From NCBI RefSeq assembly GCF_002368095.1, contig NZ_AP018227.1, forward strand, positions 546,488 through 610,487: a stretch of DNA of 64,000 nucleotides, written 5' to 3'. The notes under the pieces were generated by a model that saw only the letters and a list, made by a program, of their open reading frames with translations, had not been told where the DNA came from and ran no database searches. Source of the stretch: Calothrix parasitica NIES-267. GTDB taxonomy: Bacteria; Cyanobacteriota; Cyanobacteriia; Cyanobacteriales; Nostocaceae. Both the position numbers and the translations under genes were made by a program. Shown in pieces: positions 19,030-27,200 of the stretch (position 1 is the first letter of the stretch; the number at the start of each line of letters is the position of its first letter).

Positions 19030-20154
19030 ATGGAAATAGCTCCAATTCTGAGGAGCCAAACCGTTCAAAATCAGGTGCGCGAAGTTGGTATCAACCCAAA
19101 TTACTGGTATCCTGCAACTTGGGCTTCGGAACTTAAGCCAGGTCAAGTGTTGCCCGTAGTAATCTGGAATTCGGCGATCGCACTTTATCGTTCGGAAAAT
19201 GGTCAGGTTTATGCAATAGAAGATGCTTGTCCGCACAAAGGTGTAGTCTTGCATAAAGGTAAGGTCGCTGGGGAGAATCTCACCTGTCCTTATCATGGTT
19301 GGGAGTTTGATGGTGATGGGGTATGTCAAAATATTCCCTATTTCCCTAAAAACCAAAAGCTACCCTGTGCAAAAGCACGTAGCTATCCAGTAAGAGAAAA
19401 ATATAATATTGTCTGGATTTTTCCGGGAGCGGTTGAAGATTCAGAAACAGCAGATTTTCCTTCAGTTCCGGAGTATGACGACCCAAACTGGCTGGCTATT
19501 CCCATACCAGGAGAGTTTAAAGCTCATTTCTCCATCTGTAACGAAAATACTATGGATGTGTTCCACGGCTACTTGCATGAAAATTTGCAGGGCTGGTTTG
19601 ACCCGGAACTACTGAGTTTAAAAGCCTCCGAAGCATCGGTATTCGCACAGTATCGAGTATCCTATCAAGGTTGGTTGACAAAGTTTTTCGGATTCAGCGA
19701 ACAAGGGAACGAAGTGACAACTCGCACTGTCTCAATTAAATATAACTATCCTCATTACCATAGTTCTTTGGAAGGAATGTCTTCCATTTATTTGATGCGT
19801 CAACCAGTGGGGGCACAATTAACAAAATCTTTTTCTCTGTTATTTATCAAAATTCGCCTTCCTCAGTGGTTTGTAAAGCCATTGCAGAAACCGATAGCAA
19901 AAATCATTTGGCGGTTTTTCTTGAAAAGTTTTCTTGACCAAGACACCGAGATGATTGAAAGCGAGCAACAAACCTACTTAGCCAATCCCCAAAGACGTTA
20001 TGTAGAAATTAATCCAGCAATTATCGCCCTACAACGGGTTATTGTGGGTCAATATGAGAAATTTGTGCAACAATCTAAAAAACTATCCAATGGTAATAAT
20101 GATAATTACGCATCTCCGACTGCTGAAATCAAATCAAATTTAACCTCTACTTAG
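19030..20154 (+). CDS. Rieske non-heme iron oxygenase
   Basis: A 374-residue terminal oxygenase. The N-terminal Rieske [2Fe-2S] domain has CPH at 67-69 and CPYH at 86-89. The mononuclear iron site is NTMDVFHGYLH with Asp176, His179 and His183. The architecture matches pheophorbide a oxygenase-type or choline monooxygenase-type enzymes, which hydroxylate or demethylate a wide range of substrates using a separate reductase not seen here. The ATG at 19030 has a good ribosome-binding site, agggag, 8 bases upstream. It is first in a five-gene run with an alpha-oxoamine synthase, so it may oxidise the sphingoid-type lipid, which is inference. Confidence 0.85.
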   Translation: MEIAPILRSQTVQNQVREVGINPNYWYPATWASELKPGQVLPVVIWNSAIALYRSENGQVYAIEDACPHKGVVLHKGKVAGENLTCPYHGWEFDGDGVCQNIPYFPKNQKLPCAKARSYPVREKYNIVWIFPGAVEDSETADFPSVPEYDDPNWLAIPIPGEFKAHFSICNENTMDVFHGYLHENLQGWFDPELLSLKASEASVFAQYRVSYQGWLTKFFGFSEQGNEVTTRTVSIKYNYPHYHSSLEGMSSIYLMRQPVGAQLTKSFSLLFIKIRLPQWFVKPLQKPIAKIIWRFFLKSFLDQDTEMIESEQQTYLANPQRRYVEINPAIIALQRVIVGQYEKFVQQSKKLSNGNNDNYASPTAEIKSNLTST

Positions 20155-20266
20155 AAAAGTAGTAAACCATCTGATATAACAGACGGATTGATGGTACAAA
20201 GTAAATTTTCAACTGCAAACATATATTAAAAGCCCATAGGCAAATTTTAGGTGAGAGGAGTTATTT

Positions 20267-21553
20267 GTGGAAGTTGTAGAAGAGTATATGCAGGGACTCT
20301 ATCAAAGTGGTCTCTATCCAGATAAGTTTATTTGTCATCAAAAGCAAGGTAATTTTGTCGAAGTTGAAGATCCTGCTGATGGTAAGCGATATAAACTTTT
20401 GACATTTTGCACTAACGATGTTTTGGGGTTAGTTCAGTCAGAAGCTGTAAGACAAGCGGCGATTGATTCAATTCTGCAATATGGTACTTCCAATAGTTCC
20501 TGCTCCGTGCTAAGCGGTAGAATTGATTTGCATCGTCAGCTAGAAGAAGAAATTTCAGCTTTCAAACATTTACCCCACACTCATCTATTCGTAAATGCTT
20601 GGATGGCAATGCAAGCATTGATAGATGGTTTCTGTCACCTAGCTATTAATCTTCCTGGGTTTCGGAACACCAGAGAAACTTTGATTCTGACTGACCTTCT
20701 CAACCACGGCTGTATACTTTCGGCAGTTACCAACGCCAGCAATCGTTCCGGGAAGATGTTTAGTCACAGTCCTGACGTTCGCGTGAAAGCTTACCGTCAC
20801 TGCGATGTAAATGACTTAGCCCGAAAATTACGACGCTACGCAAAGCCAAACGACCGTATTCTGGTAGTTTCCGATGCAGTGTTCTCAATGGATGGCGATA
20901 TCGCTCCATTACCTGAAATGCTGGATGTTTTGGAAAACTACCCCGGTAGCGTCATCGTTATGGATGAAGCTCATGCGAGCGGTGCAATTGGTCCGAAAGG
21001 TGGCGGTATCTACGACCACTTTGGTATTACACCCCAGCAAGTACTTGATAGAGGAATGGTGCCATTAATTATGACCACCTTCTCTAAATTCGCAGCTTCC
21101 GCAGGTGCAGCAATCAGTTCCCATTCACCAGAAATGATTGACTTGTTGGATGTTTCACCAACTTCCATCGGTACAATTTCGCTTCCTGCACCAACTACAG
21201 CAGCAGCATTAGAAAGTATTCGTCAGGTAAGACAGAAGCCAGAACTTGTCGAAACTCTTCAAGCCAATGCTCGTTATTTGAGAGCGCGTTTAATCGAGAA
21301 TGATTTTGCTGCGATTGGTGAAACCAATGTAATTCCAGTATTGGTACCTCCCGAAATCAATCCCAAGCAATTCTGTCGTCATTTGATGGAGCATCACGGT
21401 ATTTGGGTATCTGCGATTTGGTTTATTGCTAAACCTCGCTTAAGAATTACCGCAAACGCTCTTCATACCAAAGAAGATATGGACAAATTGGTTGATGCAT
21501 TGGTAGAAACCAGAGAGCTTCTATATAAGCCTGCAACTGTTGCTACTGCTTAG
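20267..21553 (+). CDS. Alpha-oxoamine synthase, serine palmitoyltransferase-like
   Basis: A PLP enzyme of 428 residues that condenses an amino acid with an acyl thioester, releasing CO2. Active-site features are the ring-stacking His147 in LLNH, SMDGDIAPL (208-215), Asp233 and His236 in VMDEAHASGAIG, and the Schiff-base Lys274 in TTFSKFAASAG. The same fold covers Spt, KBL, BioF and CqsA. The next two genes (bCerS-like and CerR-like) point to Spt, which makes the 3-keto long-chain base of sphingolipids. The start is GTG at 20267, supported by gagaggag six bases upstream; an internal ATG lies at 20288. It follows the Rieske gene by 112 bases. Confidence 0.8.
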   Translation: MEVVEEYMQGLYQSGLYPDKFICHQKQGNFVEVEDPADGKRYKLLTFCTNDVLGLVQSEAVRQAAIDSILQYGTSNSSCSVLSGRIDLHRQLEEEISAFKHLPHTHLFVNAWMAMQALIDGFCHLAINLPGFRNTRETLILTDLLNHGCILSAVTNASNRSGKMFSHSPDVRVKAYRHCDVNDLARKLRRYAKPNDRILVVSDAVFSMDGDIAPLPEMLDVLENYPGSVIVMDEAHASGAIGPKGGGIYDHFGITPQQVLDRGMVPLIMTTFSKFAASAGAAISSHSPEMIDLLDVSPTSIGTISLPAPTTAAALESIRQVRQKPELVETLQANARYLRARLIENDFAAIGETNVIPVLVPPEINPKQFCRHLMEHHGIWVSAIWFIAKPRLRITANALHTKEDMDKLVDALVETRELLYKPATVATA

Positions 21554-21882
21554 AAGTATATGCTTGTCAGGGGTATGGATATTTACCCCGAAGGAATTAT
21601 AACTCTCCTTTATCTGTAAGGATTGTTGAGGTTTTAGAAACCCGGTTTTTTTCAAAAAACCGGGTTTCTGAATTTTTCTGTAGAGATTTCTAATCGTGAC
21701 AACATAATTAATTTGTTACGAGACGAGCGAGAAACCGGGTTTCTGAAATTGGTGCAAGAAATCAGATATTATTTAATCCCCCATCTCCTGTTCCAAATAA
21801 TTAAAATAACCCAATAAAATTATCATAATTAACGATTACACTGTAACTTTTTTACATTAAACGTAATACTTTATTACTGGAT
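21554..21882. other. Intergenic spacer with AGAAACCCGGTTTCT hairpins
   Basis: 329 bases inside the ceramide-like gene run. A near-perfect 16-bp stem (agaaacccggtttttt / aaaaaaccgggtttct) lies at 21636-21669, and a further gagaaaccgggtttct copy at 21729-21744. A weaker ggggta/tacccc stem lies at about 21570-21589. The hairpins belong to the interspersed repeat family. They could terminate or attenuate transcription between the synthase and the GNAT gene. There is no acyl-carrier-protein gene here. Confidence 0.6.
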
Positions 21883-23028
21883 ATGGTTACTCAAGTCCAA
21901 AATTTTCAAGTATCGGTTGTAACTACAGACGCACAAAGAGAAATATTTCTTGATGTGCCTTTTAAAGTATATAAAAATTACCCCAATTGGGTTCCACCTA
22001 TTCGTAGCAGTATCGCTAAACAATTAGCAGTTAATGAAAATCCTTTTTTGGAATATGGGGAATTTCAGCAGTTTATTGCTATTTCTGAGAAAACTGGTGA
22101 AGCTTTAGGAAGAATTGTCGCGATTATTAATCGGAGATTAATCGAAAGCGAAGGTAAAAATGTCGGTCTTTTCGGCTATTTTGAATGCGTCGAAGACTTT
22201 GAAGTTGCTAAAGCTTTGTTGGAAACTGCTTCTAAATGGCTGCGTGACAAAGGAATGAATTTTGTTAGGGGACCAATTAATTTATCTACTCACAATAGCT
22301 GTTTATTTTTAGTAGATAAATTTGATGAACCACCAATCATGATGACACCTTATAATCCGCCTTATTATCCTGAATTTATGGAAAGGGCTGGTTATTACAA
22401 AGGAAATGATGCTTATGCTTATGATTTTCCTCTTGATATTGCTCTAGAACCCAAATTTGAAAAAGGTTATAGAATCGCTTGTAAATCTGGAATTAATTTT
22501 CGCCCTCTTCATACTAAAGGGGAAGGTTTTGAAAAAGATTGTCGCAGTCTTTACCAACTGTTTAATACCGCTTTTGCTAACAACTATAGTGCTACTCCTC
22601 GTGCCGAAGAGGAATTTATGGATGAAGCAAAAGAGTTACAATCATTAGTAGACCCCGATGTATTTCCTATTGCTGAAGATAATGGTAAAATTATAGGCTG
22701 CTGGATGGGTTTACCGGATTATAATATTGCTTTAAAACATGTTAATGGTAAATTAAATTTTTTAGGAATTCTCAAATTTCTTTGGTATCGTCGGCAAATC
22801 GACCAAGGAAGAGTTATTGTTATTGCCAGCTTGCCAGAATATCGTCGTAAGATGGTACCTTTAGGATTAATTTACCTGGGAATGCAGGGAGGAATTAAAA
22901 AAGGTAAACCATATAAAAGAGCAGAACTTTCTTTTGTTTGGGAAGATAATTCACCCTCCCGAAAGTTAGTCGAAGCAGCAGGTGGCAAAATCTACAAGAC
23001 TTACCGAATTTACGAGAAAGCGTTATGA
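21883..23028 (+). CDS. GNAT-fold acyltransferase, bacterial ceramide synthase (bCerS/YghO)-like
   Basis: A 381-residue protein of the large GNAT-type family that includes E. coli YghO and the Caulobacter ceramide synthase bCerS, which N-acylates the 3-keto sphingoid base. Recognisable marks are the opening FLDVPFKVYKNYPNWVPP near 22-39, NPFLEYGEFQQFIA (about 53-66) and GRIVAIINRR near 77-86. A second GNAT-like part follows, with GKIIGCWMGLPDYN near 266-279 and PYKRAELSFVWEDNSPSRKL near the C-terminus. Normal cytoplasmic N-acetyltransferases are half this size. It overlaps the next gene by ATGA, so the two are translationally coupled. Assignment is by remembered motifs and gene context. Confidence 0.78.
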   Translation: MVTQVQNFQVSVVTTDAQREIFLDVPFKVYKNYPNWVPPIRSSIAKQLAVNENPFLEYGEFQQFIAISEKTGEALGRIVAIINRRLIESEGKNVGLFGYFECVEDFEVAKALLETASKWLRDKGMNFVRGPINLSTHNSCLFLVDKFDEPPIMMTPYNPPYYPEFMERAGYYKGNDAYAYDFPLDIALEPKFEKGYRIACKSGINFRPLHTKGEGFEKDCRSLYQLFNTAFANNYSATPRAEEEFMDEAKELQSLVDPDVFPIAEDNGKIIGCWMGLPDYNIALKHVNGKLNFLGILKFLWYRRQIDQGRVIVIASLPEYRRKMVPLGLIYLGMQGGIKKGKPYKRAELSFVWEDNSPSRKLVEAAGGKIYKTYRIYEKAL

Positions 23029-23996
23029 AAGCCTTAGTTACAGGTGCCAATGGATTTACGGGTTCGCACTTAGTAAAAGCGCTACAGCAGCGTGGCGATT
23101 CGGTTGTTGGGCTAGTGCGAGAATCCAGCGATTTAACAAGATTAAAAGATACAGAAATAGAGTTAGTTTTTGGAGATATTACCGACCGTAAAGCCTTGCG
23201 TGAAGCTATGAAAGATGTTGATACAGTCTTCCATACTGCGGCTTTTGTGGAATTGGGTTTGGTTGATGCTGCAAAAATGGAGCGGGTCAACGTTGAAGGA
23301 ACCCAAGCCGTTTTAGAAATTGCTAAAGAAATGGAAATTTCTAAAATGGTTTATTGCAGCACTATTGGTGTTTACGGGGATACGAAAGGTGAAGTAATAG
23401 ATGAAACCTTTGAAAGAACTCAAGAAGACTTTTCATCTGCTTACGACAGTACCAAATACGAAGCTCAGCAGCTAGTTGATAACTACGCTGTAATTGGTTT
23501 TCCCGTAGTTAGTGTTATGCCATCGGGTATATTTGGTGGCGATGACCCCCATTACAATCCCGCGTTTAAACTATTTTTGCAGGGTAAATTAAAAGTATGG
23601 GCAGGTGGGGAACGTATTACGGGAATAGTTCATGTAGATGACCTCGCAAACGCCATGATATTAGCAGCAGAAAAAGGCGAAAGAGGAGAGCATTACATCA
23701 TTTCGGCTGGTGAAATACCTTTCGGGCAAATATTTGAAATCATGGGAGAACAGACCGGAATTTCTAAACCTGTGGAACTTCCTCCGTCCGTGATTAGAAT
23801 GGCTGGTAATATTATTGACCCGATAGGAAAGCTATTATCCTGGAATCCACCTATAAGCAAAGAACGAGTACATTATCTGTATGACCGCTGCGTGCGGGTT
23901 GATGCAACAAAAGCTCGTGAAAAACTCGGTTGGAACCCTCGTTCCGTATCCCAAACATTGCAAGAAATCACTACACAGTTACAATCCGAGATTTGA
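23025..23996 (+). CDS. Extended SDR reductase, CerR-like ceramide reductase
   Basis: A 323-residue NAD(P)-dependent reductase of the extended SDR/epimerase superfamily. The Rossmann motif is GANGFTG (7-13). The catalytic residues are Ser112 in YCSTIGVYG and the YDSTK motif with Tyr140 and Lys144. HpnA-type sugar epimerases and dihydroflavonol reductases look alike, but in Caulobacter the CerR enzyme of this family reduces the ketone of 3-ketoceramide. The four-base overlap with the bCerS-like gene and the oxoamine synthase upstream favour that role. It is followed by the fatty-acid hydroxylase after 132 bases. Confidence 0.8.
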   Translation: MKALVTGANGFTGSHLVKALQQRGDSVVGLVRESSDLTRLKDTEIELVFGDITDRKALREAMKDVDTVFHTAAFVELGLVDAAKMERVNVEGTQAVLEIAKEMEISKMVYCSTIGVYGDTKGEVIDETFERTQEDFSSAYDSTKYEAQQLVDNYAVIGFPVVSVMPSGIFGGDDPHYNPAFKLFLQGKLKVWAGGERITGIVHVDDLANAMILAAEKGERGEHYIISAGEIPFGQIFEIMGEQTGISKPVELPPSVIRMAGNIIDPIGKLLSWNPPISKERVHYLYDRCVRVDATKAREKLGWNPRSVSQTLQEITTQLQSEI

Positions 23997-24128
23997 TATT
24001 ACATTTAGTCTGTGAATGCAACTTATTAAATTCATCTAACGTCTTTGACTAAGTAATTTTGTATGCAATTATCATGTCGATAAATTGTTACGATAAATTA
24101 CGAGAGAAATATTCCTTCAAAAGTTTAT

Positions 24129-24638
24129 ATGAATCCTGTGTTATTAAGTGCTTCGACAGCAATAATTTGTTTTCTCATTGCTTTCATACTAGCAAGTTTA
24201 GTTGAATACTGGCTGCATCGATTAATGCATGTGAACCGCAAGATTGGTGAGCGTCATCGCGACCATCATCGTCGTAATGAAGGACAAGGTGTGATTTGGG
24301 AATTCCGCGATTACGTAGTTGGTAGCTTAATTGTTTTACCAGTCATGTTTTTCTTTTCTTGGGATGCTGGTTTTGGCTGGTTGTTCGGAAGTTTAAGCTA
24401 TGCAGCTTTCTCAGCTTATGCTCATCAATTACAGCATGAAAACCCGAGTAAATGCTTCTGGATGAAAATGCCAGTACATTACGTACATCATAAATATGGC
24501 ATGTGGGAGCATAATTTTGGCTTAGCTGTAGATTGGTGGGACCATGTTTTTGGTACTTATAAACCCGTTGAAGAATGGATGGGTGAAAAAGAAATTGCTC
24601 TATCCGAGCGCGGTTATTTACAACTTAAATGGTGGTAA
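24129..24638 (+). CDS. Fatty acid hydroxylase/sterol desaturase superfamily protein
   Basis: A small integral membrane di-iron enzyme of 169 residues. The histidine clusters are HRLMH (30-34), HRDHH (43-47), HQLQH (99-103) and HYVHH (117-121), and a later WDHVFG resembles the last box of the superfamily. Two hydrophobic hairpins (about 8-28 and 64-97) fit a membrane-embedded site. The superfamily includes Sur2 and FA2H, which hydroxylate sphingoid bases and ceramide fatty acids, and also CrtZ-type carotenoid hydroxylases. Last in the five-gene run, it is a plausible ceramide hydroxylase by context. Confidence 0.8.
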   Translation: MNPVLLSASTAIICFLIAFILASLVEYWLHRLMHVNRKIGERHRDHHRRNEGQGVIWEFRDYVVGSLIVLPVMFFFSWDAGFGWLFGSLSYAAFSAYAHQLQHENPSKCFWMKMPVHYVHHKYGMWEHNFGLAVDWWDHVFGTYKPVEEWMGEKEIALSERGYLQLKWW

Positions 24639-24664
24639 TTTTTCGCTTTTTTAGATTTTGAGAC

Positions 24665-24690
24665 ACCCGGTTTTGATTGAAAAGCCGGGT
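24665..24690. terminator. Hairpin terminator between convergent genes
   Basis: acccggtttt and aaaagccgggt pair around a short loop with one bulge, 27 bases past the hydroxylase stop, followed by a T-rich stretch. It is derived from the same palindrome family as the hairpin at 21636. Confidence 0.65.
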
Positions 24691-24720
24691 TTGTATTTTG
24701 GCTATAGGTTTTAAGGGTTT

Positions 24721-25620
24721 TCAAGTAGAACATTTTTGTGGACTGTAACCCATGTAATTTATACGAAATTCCTTTTGCTTGTTTTTCATACTTTGAATGT
24801 GACGGATTAAAACTGCAAAAGAATTGATTCCTTGAAGGGCTAGTAATGTCATCCAGCATAATGCTTTGATAATACTAAAGGCTGTAGGTCGTGTTAATCC
24901 CTCATGGATAGCAATCCGTGCTTCATCTAAAAAACCGTCATATTCTTCTGATTTGAAAGAATTATGAAAAAGCGAGACTTTAAGTCCATGTATTCCGCTA
25001 ACCATATGCTTTCCCATTCGGATACGTTCTAATTGCGCTACTTCAAAGTGATATAAATCGTGATAGTGAATGCAAACACCTTTGACTTTGATATGCTCGT
25101 TACCTATTTTGATGGGAATTAGGCTAATACAACCTAAAGTTTTCTTCAAATTAATAATTTTAGGACTTTTGTTAGTGATATCTAAACCTGATTTAATCAA
25201 CATTACCCAAAATTTTCGATAGTCAGATAAAGCTATCTTCTTACTTTTCTTTTCTATTTTCTTACTATTATTATTTTTAGAAACTGATTTTGTTTTGATA
25301 GTTGATTTTTTATTTATATTATCGACTGATTTAAAAACTTCATCCCAAAAGCTAAATAGATAATAAGGTACTTCAATATTTTTTTCAGATTGTAGTTCTA
25401 GACAAGCTTGTAAACGTTGCTGTAAAGCTTGTTGATACTTTGATAATTCAGCAGGAGATAAATGCTGACGACGCTTGTAAATTGTAAAAGCACGCAATAG
25501 TAACCATTTCATTCGAGTTGAATAAATATGATTGTCAGTATTATGCGATGATTCTATATTCCATAATGCTTTTCCTAAAGCCATTTGCTGACACCAAGAA
25601 AGCTTAAGTTGTTTGTTCAT
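24721..25620 (-). CDS. Hypothetical protein with basic linker and C-terminal hydrophobic segment
   Basis: A 299-residue protein that I do not recognise. The N-terminal 100 residues look helical and Gln/Leu-rich (AELSKYQQALQQRLQACLELQ). A lysine/serine/asparagine-rich linker follows at about 103-130 (KTKSVSKNNNSKKIEKKSKK). The middle contains IKVKGVCIHYHDLYHFEVAQLERIR, with a His cluster (HYHDLYHFE) that may be structural or bind a metal. Near residue 250 there is one hydrophobic stretch, IIKALCWMTLLALQGINSF. It is convergent with the hydroxylase gene. The function is unknown. Confidence 0.6.
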   Translation of the reverse strand: MNKQLKLSWCQQMALGKALWNIESSHNTDNHIYSTRMKWLLLRAFTIYKRRQHLSPAELSKYQQALQQRLQACLELQSEKNIEVPYYLFSFWDEVFKSVDNINKKSTIKTKSVSKNNNSKKIEKKSKKIALSDYRKFWVMLIKSGLDITNKSPKIINLKKTLGCISLIPIKIGNEHIKVKGVCIHYHDLYHFEVAQLERIRMGKHMVSGIHGLKVSLFHNSFKSEEYDGFLDEARIAIHEGLTRPTAFSIIKALCWMTLLALQGINSFAVLIRHIQSMKNKQKEFRINYMGYSPQKCST

Positions 25621-26015
25621 TGTGCTTGTATAGTTACTTTGTAATCTGCAACAGCAAAAAATTGGATGTCGCGAATAAATTCAAAAGAGTATATAACTAC
25701 TACACAAGCTATTTAGGAAATTATGATTTCACTGAAAATTAGCTTCAAAAAAGTCTTGAGATTGATTTTAAGGCTGATATATAGCGTTTTTCGGTTGGGT
25801 GAAATACACCTTGATAGACCTCACCCCCAGCCCCTCTCCTTGTCAGCGGAGAGGGGTGTATTCTATCCAACTGAGAACTGCTATACAAAGTAGGTTAAAA
25901 TGCACTAAAACTTTACCCAGTCTGATTTATCAGAGTTTGTGTATAAGAAAGGGGAATTCATTCCAAGGTGATTGATAAGAATGGTGCAAGATGCAACTTC
26001 AAAATTGCTTTTAAA
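25621..26015. other. Intergenic region with GACCTCACCC repeat
   Basis: 395 bases without a gene. At about 25815-25860 there is a gacctcacccccagcccc block followed by a ctctcc...ggagag stem, the same family as 179-236 and 54744-54795. Confidence 0.55.
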
Positions 26016-26954
26016 TTACTTTAAAATAAAATCAGCAACCGGCTTATCTTTTTCTATTGGAGTAATGTCGGGAACGCTCAACAGAACCGAGCGCTGAATA
26101 AATTTATTCTCTTTATTACTATCTTGAATTCGTCTTTCTACACGACTTGGGATACCGTAACCGTAGACGACATGTCCTTGACCGGCTAAAACAACTACTT
26201 GAGAATCTGGATTGGCTTTGATATAACTAGCGATACCATCAGCCATTGTCTCATCCCACAATACTTGGGCTAGAAAAAAGCGATTTGCGCTATCACTGTT
26301 TCCATGTCCCGCGCTTTGATGTTGTTCAAATACTTTTAATACCATTTGACGATATGGTATGTTATCGAGTCGGATTTCTGTGATGGGTGGAATTAACTTT
26401 TTTTCTTCATCAGTTAATTTATCTAGTCCTTCTTTTGCTACTTTTCGACTAATTTCACTAGGAGTATTTAAGGCTAAAACGGGTATTTTTTTCTCCTTCG
26501 CAAAGCGTAAAATCGGAGCGTAGAGTTCCCAATCAAAACCCCAACGATTTTTATATTCGGTTTTTTCAACTAGTTCTGCTTCAGTAATTTTTCCTGCAAT
26601 ATACTGGTTAATAATTTCTTGAAAGGGACGTTGAAACATTTCCATCCCAATGGCTATTTTTGGATTACTTTTATATAACTCTTTGAGAATTTTTAATTGA
26701 TTTTGGTGGTCTTGGGAACTGTCGTGGGTTTCTCCAAGATATACTACTTTAGCTTTTTTTAATTCGGGTAAGATTTTATTTAAATTATCGACGCATTGAC
26801 TATTAGAAAATTTTTGGGAGCAGGATATATTTGTAGGTTCGGAAGCACAACTTGGTAAAGTGTAAATGAGAAATATTCCTAAAGATAAGACACATAACTT
26901 AGTGAAATAAAGCGGAAGACGCTGCATAGTTTTAGTTGAGTTGAAAATAGTCAC
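26016..26954 (-). CDS. ChaN-like lipoprotein (haem-binding/Tiki fold)
   Basis: A 312-residue predicted lipoprotein with an N-terminal signal (LCVLSLGIFLIYTLP) ending in a lipobox-like TLPSC, so probably tethered to a membrane facing the periplasm. The body is a ChaN-type domain: VVYLGETHDSSQDH, IGMEMFQRPFQEIINQY, RWGFDWELYAPILRFAKEKKIPVLALN and the C-terminal VVLAGQGHVVYGYGIP. ChaN from Campylobacter binds haem, and related Tiki proteins are proteases; the role in cyanobacteria is untested. It is downstream of the alcohol dehydrogenase, with a 162-bp MITE-like element inserted between them. Confidence 0.82.
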   Translation of the reverse strand: MTIFNSTKTMQRLPLYFTKLCVLSLGIFLIYTLPSCASEPTNISCSQKFSNSQCVDNLNKILPELKKAKVVYLGETHDSSQDHQNQLKILKELYKSNPKIAIGMEMFQRPFQEIINQYIAGKITEAELVEKTEYKNRWGFDWELYAPILRFAKEKKIPVLALNTPSEISRKVAKEGLDKLTDEEKKLIPPITEIRLDNIPYRQMVLKVFEQHQSAGHGNSDSANRFFLAQVLWDETMADGIASYIKANPDSQVVVLAGQGHVVYGYGIPSRVERRIQDSNKENKFIQRSVLLSVPDITPIEKDKPVADFILK

Positions 26955-27034
26955 GAGTTACATTACTCAAGGGTGTCCGGAGGAGCTATTACAAATTATA
27001 TTTAATGGAATAAACTATTACTTTCTATTTTTAA

Positions 27035-27196
27035 GGGAGCATCCCAATTTTGCAACTTTACCAAAATATTGATTGTCATTGCGAATGCAGCGAAGCGGAA
27101 TGAAGCAATCGCAAAGTCTAGTTATTGCGATTGCTTCGCTTCATTTCATTACGCTCGCAATGACAAATTATATTTTTCCACATTTGGGATGCTCCC
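27035..27196. mobile_element. MITE-like element with 13-bp TIRs and 8-bp TSD
   Basis: 162 bases bounded by perfect 13-base inverted ends, gggagcatcccaa (27035-27047) and ttgggatgctccc (27184-27196). They are flanked by identical 8-base direct repeats atttttaa (27027-27034 and 27197-27204), a clean target-site duplication. Inside, a long imperfect palindrome starts ttgtcattgcga and ends tcgcaatgacaa, with gcaatcgcaa/ttgcgattgc at its centre. There is no coding capacity. The right duplication covers the TAA stop of the dehydrogenase gene, so insertion regenerated the stop. Confidence 0.8.
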
Positions 27197-27200
27197 ATTT

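Noticed and set aside
20267-21553. Reading the oxoamine synthase as BioF (biotin) or KBL (threonine breakdown)
   Set aside because: No biotin or threonine dehydrogenase genes are nearby, whereas bCerS- and CerR-like genes follow directly. It still needs a phylogeny to be settled.
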